A stretch of 64,000 nucleotides of DNA from Cupriavidus sp. D384 (GTDB lineage Bacteria > Pseudomonadota > Gammaproteobacteria > Burkholderiales > Burkholderiaceae), in assembly GCF_001652915.1 (NCBI RefSeq), contig NZ_BBQI01000088.1, forward strand, positions 1 to 64,000, in the 5' to 3' direction. Of this stretch, positions 11,095 to 19,804 are shown in pieces. The position numbers were made by a program, and so were the translations under genes. Within the stretch, counting starts at the first letter, position 1. Each line of letters opens with the position of its first letter. The notes under the pieces are model-generated. The model had not been told where the DNA came from and ran no database searches. It saw nothing but the letters and a program-made list of their open reading frames with translations.

Positions 11095-11529
11095 CTATGC
11101 CGCGTCAGGGTCCGGCGAGTTGATGACGACCGTCGGCACCACCGACTGCGCCACCACCTTCGATACCACGGAACCGGTCAGCGCCGCCTTGAGCGGGCCC
11201 ACGCCCTTGGCGCCCACTACCAGCAGGTCGGCGTTCTGTTCCGCGGCAAAGCCCACGATGGATGCCACGGCATCGCCGCGCAGCCAGTGCTCGTGAATGG
11301 CATCGGTATGGCTATCCAGGATGCGGTGCGCGGCTTCGAACGCCAGGCGCGCCTGCTCGCGGTTTTCCTGCTCGAAATCGACCGTGCCAAACCCGGTGCG
11401 CCCCAGCACCGGCGATACGTGTATCAGATGGACGATGCGCGGCGCGGCCAGCGCGCCGGTGGCGGCCACCCAGGAGGTGGCAGTGTGGCTATGGGCGGAC
11501 CCATCGATTGCCAGCACAACTACGGTCAT
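11095..11529 (-). CDS. Universal stress protein (UspA family)
   Basis: 144 residues with the Usp alpha/beta fold: N-terminal VVVLAIDGSAHS, LIHVSP strand, and the C-terminal nucleotide-binding signature VVGAKGVGPLKAALTGSVVSKVVAQSVVPTVVI, close to the G-2x-G-9x-G(S/T) ATP motif. GGAAAGGAG stands before the ATG at 11529. Cytosolic; it probably helps survival under stress, with the exact role unknown. Tail-to-tail with the DUF2501 gene, and its start faces the GNAT gene. Confidence 0.9.
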   Translation of the reverse strand: MTVVVLAIDGSAHSHTATSWVAATGALAAPRIVHLIHVSPVLGRTGFGTVDFEQENREQARLAFEAAHRILDSHTDAIHEHWLRGDAVASIVGFAAEQNADLLVVGAKGVGPLKAALTGSVVSKVVAQSVVPTVVINSPDPDAA

Positions 11530-11691
11530 CGGACGCTCCTTTCCAGAATGGATCGAACTGTCGCGAGCATACTGCAAGAACCGTCGGCCATGCGGCACAC
11601 GGGCGCGCCTGGCGCGTCCTGGCAGCCTGCCGCGCAGTTGCCTACCATGTCATCACCGCCTTGCCATCCCTGCAAACCTCCGGGCCATCCC

Positions 11692-12267
11692 ATGCCGACC
11701 GACGCCAACCCCATCACCGCTCCCCCACCCCGCCTGCTCCAGCTGCCCCTGCACACCACGTTGCGCAATGGACAGCCGGTGGTGCTGCGCAAGATCCGGG
11801 AAGACGACAAGGCGGGCATTCTCGAAGCGTTCTCGCAGCTGTCCGACGACTCGCGCTACACGCGCTTCATGGCGGCCATGCGCGATTTGCCCGAGGCGCT
11901 GCTGGACGACGTGGTTCACCCGGTGCCCGGGCAGGACTGCACGCTGGCCGCCGTGGCGGGCAACGCCGAAAGCGGGCATCTGGTTGGCGGCGCGCGGTTC
12001 GTGGCGCTGCCGGGGCGCGATGCCTGCGAGTTTGCCGTGACCGTGCTCGACGGCTGGCAGTCCACCGGCCTGGGCAGCCTGCTGATGCAGACACTGATAG
12101 AGGTTGCGCGGGCCGCCGGGTTCGGCACGATGGAAGGCTACGTGCTGTCGGCCAATCGCGGCATGCGTGGGCTGGCGCACCGTCTTGGCTTTGCCGATAC
12201 GGTATGCCCCGACGACGCCACGCTGCGCGTGGTCACGCTTGACCTTCGCCATACGCGATCCGCCTGA
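11692..12267 (+). CDS. GNAT-family N-acetyltransferase
   Basis: 191 residues. Acetyl-CoA-binding motif A is visible as EFAVTVLDGWQSTGLGSLLMQTLIEVARAAG, followed by the typical YVLSANRGMRGLAHRLGFA segment. The N-terminal LRNGQPVVLRKIREDDKAGI and SQLSDDSRYTRFM match single-domain acyltransferases related to the GNAT part of protein lysine acetyltransferases. The substrate is unknown. Two starts are possible: ATG 11692 (chosen, nearest the conserved domain) and ATG 11647; neither has a strong Shine-Dalgarno. Confidence 0.82.
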   Translation: MPTDANPITAPPPRLLQLPLHTTLRNGQPVVLRKIREDDKAGILEAFSQLSDDSRYTRFMAAMRDLPEALLDDVVHPVPGQDCTLAAVAGNAESGHLVGGARFVALPGRDACEFAVTVLDGWQSTGLGSLLMQTLIEVARAAGFGTMEGYVLSANRGMRGLAHRLGFADTVCPDDATLRVVTLDLRHTRSA

Positions 12268-12419
12268 CAAGTCAAATCTTTATCGGTCACCTCCGCGTGC
12301 GCAAACGCACGGATGCGGGGTTGGCCCCCCCGTAACTTCGGCCTCAAAGAGCCGCAGCGGCAACATCGCCAGCTGCCCGCATGTCGCCCAGGGCGGCGTG
12401 TGACACCGGAGAGGCATTC

Positions 12420-14210
12420 ATGGCATTGAGCGATCCATCGCCGGAAACGACGCTGCAGACACAAGTCTGCGTGATCGGTTCCGGCCCGGCCGGTATTGCC
12501 TGCGCGCTGGAATTGGCGCGGCGCCGGATCGACGTGATCCTGGTGGAGGCAGGCGGCACCGACCACCTGCCAGAGGCGCAAGCGATGTGCGATGCCGAGA
12601 TCGTCGATCCCCGACGCCACGCGCCGATGCACGACGCCGTACGGCGCGCACTGGGCGGGACGTCGTGGCTCTGGGGCGGGCGCTGCCTGCCGTTCGATCC
12701 GATCGATTTCGAGCCGCGCGACCACGTGCCGGACGTCGGCTGGCCGGTTTCCTACGCGGAGATCGCGCCGTGGTACCGCATCGCGTGCGAATACGCCAAC
12801 TGTGGCCGCCCGACATTCACGCTGGCCGAACTTGAGGCCCCGTCGGCCCGCCAGCCTTTAACCAACACGTTCCAGCCCGGCGCCGTCATCGCCAGCGACC
12901 TGGAGCGCTGGAGCGGCGAACCCAATTTCGCGCGCCGCTATGCCGAGGCGCTGCGCACCAGCCCGCATGTGCGGCTGCTGCTCGATGCCACATGCGTCGC
13001 CATCGACCTGATGCCCGGCAGCGAGCAGATCCGCAGTGTGGGCGTGGTCACGGGTCTGTGCGGCGACACCCGCCTGCGCATTCGTGCCGATCGTTATGTG
13101 CTGGCCTGCGGCGGGCTGGAATCCACGCGACTGCTGCTCAATGCCAACCTGCAGCACAACGACCAGCTAGGCAACCGTGGCGGGATGCTGGGGTGCCACT
13201 ACATGGGCCACGTGTCCGGCAAGATCGCCAGCGTGCGCCTGCACGCCGACCCGGCCCGTACCGTCTGGCATTTCGAGCGCGATGCCCAGGGCTTCTATGC
13301 CCGGCGCCGCCTGACCGTGCCGGCCGAGATGCAGCACCGCCATGGCCTGCTCAATACCGCGATGTGGCTGGACAATCCGCCCCTGGCCGATCCCCGGCAC
13401 GGCAACGGCTTGCTGTCGATGGCCTACCTGGCGCTGCGCACACCCGGCCTGAGCCGCCTGCTGGCTGCGCCGGCCATTGCCAGGCTCACCACGGCGGGCG
13501 GCCCCCCCGACGCGCTGACCGCCCATCTGCGCAACGTTGCCCGCGCCTTGCCGAAGATCGCGGCCTTCGTACCGCCGTTTGCCTACCGCCACTATCTGGC
13601 ACGCCCGCGGCTGCCCGGCTTCATGCTGCAGAGTCCCACCAACCTGTACGCGCTGCACTATCACGCCGAACAGCTGCCGCACCGGGCCAGCCGCGTCACG
13701 CTGGCCGACAGCGCGGATCGCCACGGCATGCGGCGGCTCAAGGTGGATTTGCGGTTTCAGCGTGCCGATGCCGAATCGGTGGTGCGCGGCCACGCCTTGC
13801 TGGACCGGCACCTGCGCGATACGGGCGCGGGCCAGCTTGACTACTGGACGCCGGCGTCCGAGCGGGTGGACGCCGTACTGGCGATTGCGGCCGACGGCTT
13901 TCACCAGATCGGCACCGCCCGCATGGCCGCCGACTGGCGCCGGGGCGTGGTGAACCGGGATTGCCGCGTGTTTGGCACCCGCAACCTGTATGTCGCCAGC
14001 AGCGCGGTGTTTCCGACGTCGAGCCAGGCCAATCCAACGCTGACCATCCTGGCGCTGGCCGCACGGCTTGCCCATCATCTCGCGATGCAGCTCGAAAACA
14101 ACCAGCCGGGGCGCGGCCTGGCTGGCGACGATGGGCGCCTGGCTGATGCCACCGCCGGCAACGGCAACATGCCGATGGCCGCGCGCACGGCCGGCGGGGC
14201 GATGCCGTAA
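12420..14210 (+). CDS. GMC-type FAD-dependent oxidoreductase
   Basis: 596 residues. Dinucleotide-binding motif near the N-terminus (CVIGSGPAGIACALELARR...VEAGG), the substrate-side region GGTSWLWGGRCLPFD, a mid-protein FAD segment (YVLACGGLESTRLLLNAN), and the C-terminal GMC_oxred_C signature with the catalytic histidine region (GFHQIGTARM, then NLYVASSAVFPTSSQANPTLTI). Oxidises an alcohol or sugar-like substrate, not identified. GGAGAGG precedes the ATG; about 45 C-terminal residues past the domain look like a disordered tail. It stands alone, without the small subunit or cytochrome that gluconate-dehydrogenase-type complexes need. The 150 bases upstream hold no clear regulatory element. Confidence 0.85.
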   Translation: MALSDPSPETTLQTQVCVIGSGPAGIACALELARRRIDVILVEAGGTDHLPEAQAMCDAEIVDPRRHAPMHDAVRRALGGTSWLWGGRCLPFDPIDFEPRDHVPDVGWPVSYAEIAPWYRIACEYANCGRPTFTLAELEAPSARQPLTNTFQPGAVIASDLERWSGEPNFARRYAEALRTSPHVRLLLDATCVAIDLMPGSEQIRSVGVVTGLCGDTRLRIRADRYVLACGGLESTRLLLNANLQHNDQLGNRGGMLGCHYMGHVSGKIASVRLHADPARTVWHFERDAQGFYARRRLTVPAEMQHRHGLLNTAMWLDNPPLADPRHGNGLLSMAYLALRTPGLSRLLAAPAIARLTTAGGPPDALTAHLRNVARALPKIAAFVPPFAYRHYLARPRLPGFMLQSPTNLYALHYHAEQLPHRASRVTLADSADRHGMRRLKVDLRFQRADAESVVRGHALLDRHLRDTGAGQLDYWTPASERVDAVLAIAADGFHQIGTARMAADWRRGVVNRDCRVFGTRNLYVASSAVFPTSSQANPTLTILALAARLAHHLAMQLENNQPGRGLAGDDGRLADATAGNGNMPMAARTAGGAMP

Positions 14211-14329
14211 GACGGCCGGGCTCCGGCCCGATAGTCGCGCCGCTTGTCGCCCCGCTTGTCGCCCCACTGCGCGGCCGTCCTTGCGCGCCCCGGTTCGCTG
14301 TCAATGCGCGGTCATGGCGCGCCTTGCCT

Positions 14330-14764
14330 TTATTGCGCGCCCGACAGCACGGCCTTCTGCGTGGCAAGCTTCGCGCCCATGGCTTCGGCCAGCGCGTGCA
14401 GGCCCGACATCGGCCGCACCATCACTTCGAACTCCTCAATCTTGCCGGCATCGTCAAAACGAAGCATGTCGATGCCTTTCAGCGCCTTGCCATCCACCTC
14501 GGCACTGAATTCCAGCACCGCGCTCTTGCCGTCATCCGTGGCGAACATGCGGTGATAGGTGAAATTGCGGAACACCGTGTTCACCGTCTTCAGTACCAGC
14601 TTGATGGCGGCACGGCCCGGATATGGCGTATGCGCCACAGGCGAGCGAAACACGATCCGGTCTGACAGCAGCGGGTCCAGCTCTTCCATGGCATTGCGTG
14701 CCAGCAGCGTGTGCCAGGCTGCCAGCGTCTGCTGCGCGGCGGGGGTCAGGCCTTGAACGTCCAT
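14330..14764 (-). CDS. NTF2/SnoaL-like domain protein
   Basis: 144 residues with the SnoaL-like cone fold: helix LAAWHTLLARNAMEELDPLLSDRIVFRSPV, then strands VFRNFTYHRMFATDDGKSAVLEFSAEVDGKALKGIDMLRFDDAGKIEEFEVMVRP. Such proteins are small isomerases, hydrolases or ligand binders; nothing in the sequence fixes the reaction. Start at 14764 has CCAGGAG upstream. Its promoter region faces the candidate small RNA and cupin gene. Confidence 0.8.
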   Translation of the reverse strand: MDVQGLTPAAQQTLAAWHTLLARNAMEELDPLLSDRIVFRSPVAHTPYPGRAAIKLVLKTVNTVFRNFTYHRMFATDDGKSAVLEFSAEVDGKALKGIDMLRFDDAGKIEEFEVMVRPMSGLHALAEAMGAKLATQKAVLSGAQ

Positions 14765-14949
14765 GCGGGTCTCCTGGGGATTGGGGTTGGTGCAACCTGT
14801 GCCGGTGCTTCCTGAGCTTGATTTATGCAACTGGTTGCATAGAGACGCATGCTAACGCGTGCCCGGGCAAAATGCCAGCGCAAAACCGCTCTGACCTTGG
14901 GCCATGCACACACTGCATTCCGCGCCTGAAGTTGCCCTCAAAATGCTAG

Positions 14950-15081
14950 AAATACAAAATCAGACAAACGCCTACAGCGTCTGCGTGTGCCTCACTCTAA
15001 GCTTCATCGCAGGACCTGACCCGTCCTGTTTAACCTCCCCCTGCAAACCCGCCTGATTTGCGTCAGGCGGGTTCTTTTTTT
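14950..15081 (+). ncRNA. Candidate small RNA with anti-Shine-Dalgarno loop
   Basis: A strong rightward terminator here has no upstream gene on its strand, because the nearest gene to the left is transcribed the other way. Before it lies a short hairpin (CAGGAC/GTCCTG, about 15010-15028), then an unpaired CU-rich stretch ACCTCCCCCT (about 15033-15042) complementary to ribosome binding sites, then the terminator hairpin. Hairpin, C-rich linker, terminator is a common layout of bacterial trans-acting small RNAs. The 5' end is a guess, as no clear promoter hexamers are seen. Confidence 0.35.
15046..15081 (+). terminator. Strong intrinsic terminator, orphan
   Basis: Perfect 11-bp stem (15046-15056 with 15063-15073), loop TTTGCG, then C and seven T. 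The reverse strand lacks a T-run, so the direction is rightward. Confidence 0.85.
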
Positions 15082-15181
15082 GGCCTCATGCAAATGTTTC
15101 AAATGTGCGATTTCGCATATTGCGGAATCCCGCATTCGGCAAGCATCGGCAAATAGCCAAAAAATCGAGGAGGCGACCGTC

Positions 15182-15727
15182 ATGCCAGATTCACCGCAAG
15201 TCCTTGACCAGGCAAGCCGGTTCGGCAGCATCCGCACCCCGCCGGGCCAGCAGTGCCCCATCTCGCCCAGTTCGGTGCATAGCGGCACGCCGATGATGCG
15301 CTACCAGGAACACTCCTGCACGGTGGACGGCGCGGCCTGGACGATGGTCTGGGATTGCACGCGGAGCACGTTCGACTGGTATTACGAATTCGACGAGGTG
15401 GTGATCATTCTGGAAGGCAGCGTGCGGGTGACCGACTGCCATGGCAACACGCATACGCTCAATGTGGGCGATGCGGGCTACTTCCCGTGTGGGACGACCT
15501 GGCTCTGGGAGGTGGACAACTACGTGCGCAAGGTGGCCTTCTGCCACAACACGATTCCGCGGGGTCTGCGCCTGCCCGTGCGGATCACGCGCCGGCTGGC
15601 GCGCGAAGTTCAGGTTCGCGCCCGGAAGCTGCCGCCACTGGGGCGCCAACTGGCAAGCTGGCTGCAGCGCGTGGCAAGGATTGGCCGCACAACGGCCAGC
15701 GTGATGCTGTTCGGGATGCCGCTCTAG
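15182..15727 (+). CDS. Cupin-domain protein (DUF861-like)
   Basis: 181 residues. A single cupin barrel around residues 45-115: TFDWYYEFDEVVIILEGSVRV and LNVGDAGYFPCGTTWLWEVDNYVRKVAFCHN, close to the (S)-ureidoglycine aminohydrolase-like cupin-3/DUF861 group. In place of the canonical HxH the strand reads WYYEFDE, so metal binding is doubtful. A basic C-terminal tail of about 55 residues is not part of the domain. GAGGAGG is well placed before the ATG. Function unknown. Confidence 0.75.
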   Translation: MPDSPQVLDQASRFGSIRTPPGQQCPISPSSVHSGTPMMRYQEHSCTVDGAAWTMVWDCTRSTFDWYYEFDEVVIILEGSVRVTDCHGNTHTLNVGDAGYFPCGTTWLWEVDNYVRKVAFCHNTIPRGLRLPVRITRRLAREVQVRARKLPPLGRQLASWLQRVARIGRTTASVMLFGMPL

Positions 15728-15742
15728 CCGCTGGTCCGGGTG

Positions 15743-16960
15743 TTACCGGCGCGGCTGTCCCGCCGCGTCCAGCGCCTGCAGGATCGCATACGCAGCCTGC
15801 ACGCGCGCCGGGATCGGCAGGTTGCGATTTGCCAGCATCACCACACCGATCCGCCGTCCGGGCACGAATGCCACATAGGCGCCAAAGCCATTGGTCGAAC
15901 CGGTCTTGTTGATCAGCACATCGGCGGGCGCCGGTTGCGGTGGCTCGATGCGCTGCACGGCCTGGGCGTCGCGAACCATGCGGGCGTCGTTGCCGGCCTG
16001 CAGCACGTCCAGCGCCACCGGCCAGCCGTAGCGTTCCCACCCGAGCCCCTGCGTCATGCCGCCCACCCGGAAATACCCCGTATGCGTGGCGGCCAGCGCC
16101 TGGCGCAGCGCGGGGTCGGAGACGGCCTGCCCGTCGATATTCAGTTCGACATAGCGGATCATGTCGGCGGCGGTGGTCTTGATACCGTAGGCCTGGCCGT
16201 CGAACACGCCAGCCGACGCACGCACGGGCTTGTCGTCCTTGTAGCCCCACGCGTAGTGGGCCATCCGGGCACGTGGCACGTCGATCCAGGAATGGCTCAG
16301 GCCGAGTTTCGGGATCAGTTGCCGCGTCATCGCGCTTTCAAACGAGGTGTCCAGCGCCTGGGCGGCCGCCAGGCCGAACAGTCCGATGCTGACGTTCGAA
16401 TAGCGCCGCTGCGTGCCCGGCGCAGCTTCGGGCTGCCAGTTGCGCAGCCAGTCGATCATCTGCGGCATGGAATTGATGGCGTCCGGCACCTGCAGCGGCA
16501 AGCCCCCGGCCGTGTAGGTGCCCAGTTCCAGCAGGCTGATCCGGTCGAACGCGCTGCCGGCAAGCGTTGGCAGGTGGCGGGTGGCCTTGTCATCAAGCGA
16601 GAGCGCGCCGCGCGCCTGGGCCCAGGCGGCCAGCGTGGCTGTCAATGTCTTGCTGACCGATCCGATCTCGAACAGCGTGTCGTCGGTCACGGGCTGGCTG
16701 CCCTGCCGCGATGCCACGCCGTAGTTGAACACCTGGTGCCGCCCGCCGGCGGTGACTGCCACCGCCATGCCCGGCACCTTGTACTGGGCCATCACGGGCT
16801 GCACTGCGGCGTCGACGGCCTGGCGAATCGCGTCGGTGCCAACTGCGGGTGCGGCCAGTGTGGCCGGGGCAAACACGGCAAGCGTCAACGCGAACAGCCC
16901 GGTACGTACCGGACGGCGGGTGGCAAGGCGGCGGAGCGTGGGGGCGACGGTGGGATTCAT
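15743..16960 (-). CDS. Class C (AmpC-type) serine beta-lactamase
   Basis: 405 residues; periplasmic serine hydrolase that opens beta-lactams. The three active-site motifs are present: S101-V-S-K104, YSN (in RRYSNVS) and KTG (INKTGSTNGFG), with supporting AmpC features such as WERYGWP and an Ala-rich export signal (residues 20-38) ending LAAPA. The frame remains open far upstream against the Na/Pi gene, but that part is antisense shadow; ATG 16960 gives the normal export signal (ATG 16999 is the alternative). No ampR-type LysR gene is adjacent, so constitutive expression is likely. AmpC-like esterases share the fold, but full motifs favour a lactamase. Confidence 0.9.
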   Translation of the reverse strand: MNPTVAPTLRRLATRRPVRTGLFALTLAVFAPATLAAPAVGTDAIRQAVDAAVQPVMAQYKVPGMAVAVTAGGRHQVFNYGVASRQGSQPVTDDTLFEIGSVSKTLTATLAAWAQARGALSLDDKATRHLPTLAGSAFDRISLLELGTYTAGGLPLQVPDAINSMPQMIDWLRNWQPEAAPGTQRRYSNVSIGLFGLAAAQALDTSFESAMTRQLIPKLGLSHSWIDVPRARMAHYAWGYKDDKPVRASAGVFDGQAYGIKTTAADMIRYVELNIDGQAVSDPALRQALAATHTGYFRVGGMTQGLGWERYGWPVALDVLQAGNDARMVRDAQAVQRIEPPQPAPADVLINKTGSTNGFGAYVAFVPGRRIGVVMLANRNLPIPARVQAAYAILQALDAAGQPRR

Positions 16961-17111
16961 CGGTAAACCGGAGGGCTGGTGCCAAGGCAAGGATCGCATT
17001 GTAGCTGCGCCGACAGCCGCCGCAGCGGGGTGACAGGCCTGCCCGTTTCGGCCTTTTTTGGTGCGTGGCGGCCTACAATGGCGGCTTCGCCGTCCTGATA
17101 GGTCTATTGCC

Positions 17112-18848
17112 ATGCAGCCCGGTGCGTCGCTGAACCTGCTTGAAATCGTCGGCCTGCTGGTAGGTGGGCTGGCCCTGTTCCTGTATGGCCTGGACTGCAT
17201 GACCGGCGGCCTCAAGGCGATTGCCGGGGCGCGGCTGCAGTCGCTGCTGGGCACGCTGACGGCCAGCCGCTGGCGCGGCGTGCTGGCCGGGGCGGGCATC
17301 ACCGCGCTGCTCAATTCGTCCACCATCACCACGGTCCTGCTGGTGGGCTTTGTCTCGGCCGGGCTGATGACGCTGGCCCAGTCCATTCCGGTCATCATGG
17401 GCGCCAATATCGGCTCCACGCTGACGGCCCAGATCATCGCCTTCAATATTTCCGCGATCACGCCGTTCCTGCTGGCGCTGGGCTTCCTGCTGCATGGCTT
17501 TGCAAAGCGGGAACTGCTGCGCCAGCTGGGCGGCGTGGTGCTGGGCCTGGGGCTGCTGTTCCTGGGCATCGAGTTCATGGGCAATGCCACCCGGCCGCTG
17601 CGCAACTTCGAGCCGTTTATCGCGGCCATGCAGGACATGCGCAATCCGCTGCTGGGCATCGTGATCGGCGCCATGTTCACGGCCATCGTGCAGAGTTCGG
17701 CCGCCACGCTGGCCATCGTGATCGCGCTGGGCAGCCAGGGGCTGATTCCGCTGGAGTCGGGCATCGCGCTGATCCTGGGCGCCAATGTCGGCACCTGCGG
17801 CACGGCGCTGCTGGCGGCCATCGGCAAGAATGCCGAAGCCACGCAGGTGGGCATCGTCCACCTGTTGTTCAACGTGCTGGGCGTGCTGTTCTTTGCGTTC
17901 ATCATTCCGCAGTTCGCGGACTTCGTGCGGCTGGTGTCGCCCAGCGCGCCGGAGCTGGCCGGCGCCGCGCGGCTGGCCGCCGAAACGCCGCGCCAGGCCG
18001 CCAACGCCCATACCATCTTCAGCGTGGTCAGTACGGTCATCCTGATCTGGTTCACGGGGCCCATCGGCCGGCTGGCGCGGCGGATCGCGCCGGCCACCCG
18101 CAAGACGCTGCACGACCCGGGCGCGCCGCGCTACCTCGACGACACGCTGCTCGACATGCCCGCGCTGGGCATTGCCCGTGTGCAGCTGGAACTGACCAGC
18201 CTGGGCCGGCAGGTGCAGGCGCTGGTGGAACGCGGCGCCGATATCGCCGTACGCGGCACGGCGCAGGACGTGGTGGCAATCGCCGGGCAGGACCAGGCCG
18301 CCGAGTCGCTGAGTACGGCGGTTCTTGGCTATATCGGCCAGCTGTCAGACGGCAACGACAGCGAGGACGAAAGCCACCAGATGGTGGATCTGACCCGCAT
18401 CGCGGCCACGCTCGATGCCATTCGCGAAGTGGCGACCACGAGCATGCTGGCGCTGAGCCAGCGCCGCCTGTCGCAAGGCGCCGATGCCGACCGCCTGGAC
18501 CGCCTGCGCAGCCCCACCACCATGGCCTTCGCCAAGGCCGTCATCGCGCAACTGGAAAGCGCGGTGAATACGGTGGCCCACCCCGATATCGACGCCGTGG
18601 CCCGCATCGTGGCGGCCAAGCCCGCGCTGGAAGCCATGGCCGGCGCCGCGCGGCAGGGCATCATGGCGGAACTGCATCTGCGCAGCCCCGATGACGTGGC
18701 GAACTTCCGGCTCGCCAACGACATGATCGAACATCTGAACGAGATCGCGCGGCTGTCGCGCGCCATCGCCAAGGCAACCGCGTCGCTGCGCGATGTGCGC
18801 CTGGACGATGCCGGCGCCGTGCCGTCCACCTCCAGGGAGATCCCATGA
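17112..18848 (+). CDS. Na/Pi cotransporter family protein with PhoU-like tail
   Basis: 578 residues. Two inverted Na/Pi-cotransporter repeats, each with a QSS-type or NSST signature: ALLNSSTITTVLLVGFVSAG (residues about 63-82) and AIVQSSAATLAIVIALG (about 198-214), with GANIGST and GANVGTC after them. About nine membrane helices to residue 320, then a cytosolic helical PhoU-like domain of 250 residues. The family moves phosphate with sodium in or out across the inner membrane. The ATG at 17112 follows a weak ribosome binding site. Its stop overlaps the start of the next gene (ATGA), so both are coupled. Confidence 0.9.
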   Translation: MQPGASLNLLEIVGLLVGGLALFLYGLDCMTGGLKAIAGARLQSLLGTLTASRWRGVLAGAGITALLNSSTITTVLLVGFVSAGLMTLAQSIPVIMGANIGSTLTAQIIAFNISAITPFLLALGFLLHGFAKRELLRQLGGVVLGLGLLFLGIEFMGNATRPLRNFEPFIAAMQDMRNPLLGIVIGAMFTAIVQSSAATLAIVIALGSQGLIPLESGIALILGANVGTCGTALLAAIGKNAEATQVGIVHLLFNVLGVLFFAFIIPQFADFVRLVSPSAPELAGAARLAAETPRQAANAHTIFSVVSTVILIWFTGPIGRLARRIAPATRKTLHDPGAPRYLDDTLLDMPALGIARVQLELTSLGRQVQALVERGADIAVRGTAQDVVAIAGQDQAAESLSTAVLGYIGQLSDGNDSEDESHQMVDLTRIAATLDAIREVATTSMLALSQRRLSQGADADRLDRLRSPTTMAFAKAVIAQLESAVNTVAHPDIDAVARIVAAKPALEAMAGAARQGIMAELHLRSPDDVANFRLANDMIEHLNEIARLSRAIAKATASLRDVRLDDAGAVPSTSREIP

Positions 18849-19267
18849 AACCCCGTATCTCGGTGCTGACGCTGGGTGTTACCGACCTCGAACGCGCGGT
18901 GCGCTTTTATCGCGACGGGCTAGGCCTGGCGACGCCGGGCATCATCGGCAAGGAATTCGAACACGGCGCCGTGGCGTTCTTCGACCTGCAGGCTGGCCTG
19001 AAACTGGCGCTCTGGGCGCGCGACAACCTGGCCTGGGACACCGGCCTGCCCGCCAGCGCGCCCTGCCCCACGGGTTTTTCGGTGGGTCACAACGTGACGA
19101 GCAAGGACGAGGTGGACCAGGTGATGGCGCAGGTTGCCCGCGCGGGCGGCACCATCGTCAAGCCGGCCCAGGACACGTTCTATGGCGGCTACGCCGGTTA
19201 CTTCCAGGATCCCGATGGCAACCTCTGGGAAGCGGTGTGGAATCCGTCCATCCTGCCTGCCGACTGA
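18845..19267 (+). CDS. VOC-family (glyoxalase-fold) protein
   Basis: 140 residues with two beta-alpha-beta-beta-beta modules: ISVLTLGVTDLERAVRFYRDGLGL at the start and YAGYFQDPDGNLWEAVWNP at the end (metal Glu in the last strand). Typical of small lactoylglutathione-lyase-like or fosfomycin-/bleomycin-resistance-like proteins; the reaction is not known. The 4-base ATGA overlap with the Na/Pi gene indicates coupling, an unusual partnership worth noting. Confidence 0.88.
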   Translation: MKPRISVLTLGVTDLERAVRFYRDGLGLATPGIIGKEFEHGAVAFFDLQAGLKLALWARDNLAWDTGLPASAPCPTGFSVGHNVTSKDEVDQVMAQVARAGGTIVKPAQDTFYGGYAGYFQDPDGNLWEAVWNPSILPAD

Positions 19268-19273
19268 TCCAGG

Positions 19274-19636
19274 CTACGCCGCCTGCTGGCAGAAACACAG
19301 CCGGTTGCCGAAAGGGTCCTTGACCTGTAGCTGGCGGCCCCAACCCGCGTCTTCCACGCCAGGCTTCGCGTATCGGTACTGGCGCCCGGTCAGTTCGCGG
19401 TGAAGGGCGTCCACGTCATCGACCGGTACGAAGACGGCTGACCCCGGGGTGGCGTCGCCATAGTGCTCGCTCAGATGCAGCGTCAGCCCGGATCGCGAGA
19501 CCTGGGCGTAGAGCGGGAAGTCGTCGCCAAACCGGTGTTCCCAGTCCAGCGTGAAACCAAGGAAGTCGAGATAGAACTCTTTCGCCTTGTCGACGCAGAA
19601 GATGCGCAGGATCGGGATGGCTGGCGACAGCTGCAT
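19274..19636 (-). CDS. Glyoxalase/bleomycin-resistance-like VOC protein
   Basis: 120 residues: IPILRIFCVDKAKEFYLDFLGFTLDWEHRFG, then SGLTLHLSEHYGD, and VKDPFGNRLCFCQ. This is the pattern of bleomycin-resistance-like VOC proteins, in which a dimer can bind or modify small hydrophobic compounds. CAGGAG stands before the ATG at 19636; an in-frame ATG eight codons earlier lacks it. Convergent with the other VOC gene, six bases apart, but the two are not close copies of each other. Confidence 0.87.
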   Translation of the reverse strand: MQLSPAIPILRIFCVDKAKEFYLDFLGFTLDWEHRFGDDFPLYAQVSRSGLTLHLSEHYGDATPGSAVFVPVDDVDALHRELTGRQYRYAKPGVEDAGWGRQLQVKDPFGNRLCFCQQAA

Positions 19637-19758
19637 GAGGGACTCCTGGTTTGTCGGCAAATGGCCATTTTGCCATCGGACGGCACCATGAATATGCCTT
19701 TTGTGCCACTTTTACACCGGCCGCCACGATCCAGCGAAGACTTTTACTTTGATTTATA

Positions 19759-19783
19759 GAAATCCTATAATTATTGGGATTTC
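19759..19783. promoter_or_regulatory. AT-rich inverted repeat before orphan ATPase
   Basis: GAAATCC (19759-19765) and GGATTTC (19777-19783) form a 7-bp inverted repeat with an 11-base AT-rich centre, inside an AT-rich 60-base island 22 bases before the ATPase start. It looks like an operator or promoter; no binding protein can be named. Confidence 0.4.
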
Positions 19784-19804
19784 ATAATTCAGTCTAAACC
19801 TGCC

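Larger units (their letters stand above)
14765..15181. other. 417-base gene-free region with orphan terminator
   Basis: Divergent region between the NTF2-like and cupin genes. It holds no credible open frame. The left part is AT-richer than the surroundings. The right part has a small hairpin, a C-rich single-stranded stretch and a strong rightward terminator; see the ncRNA entry. Confidence 0.6.

Noticed and set aside
12268..12419. Possible riboswitch before the GMC oxidoreductase
   Set aside because: Only a short ATGCGGG/CCCGCAT pairing was found; no conserved core of any riboswitch class that I know.
16961..18103. N-terminal extension of the beta-lactamase frame across the Na/Pi gene
   Set aside because: The extension is antisense to conserved transporter motifs; the export signal of the lactamase begins at 16960.
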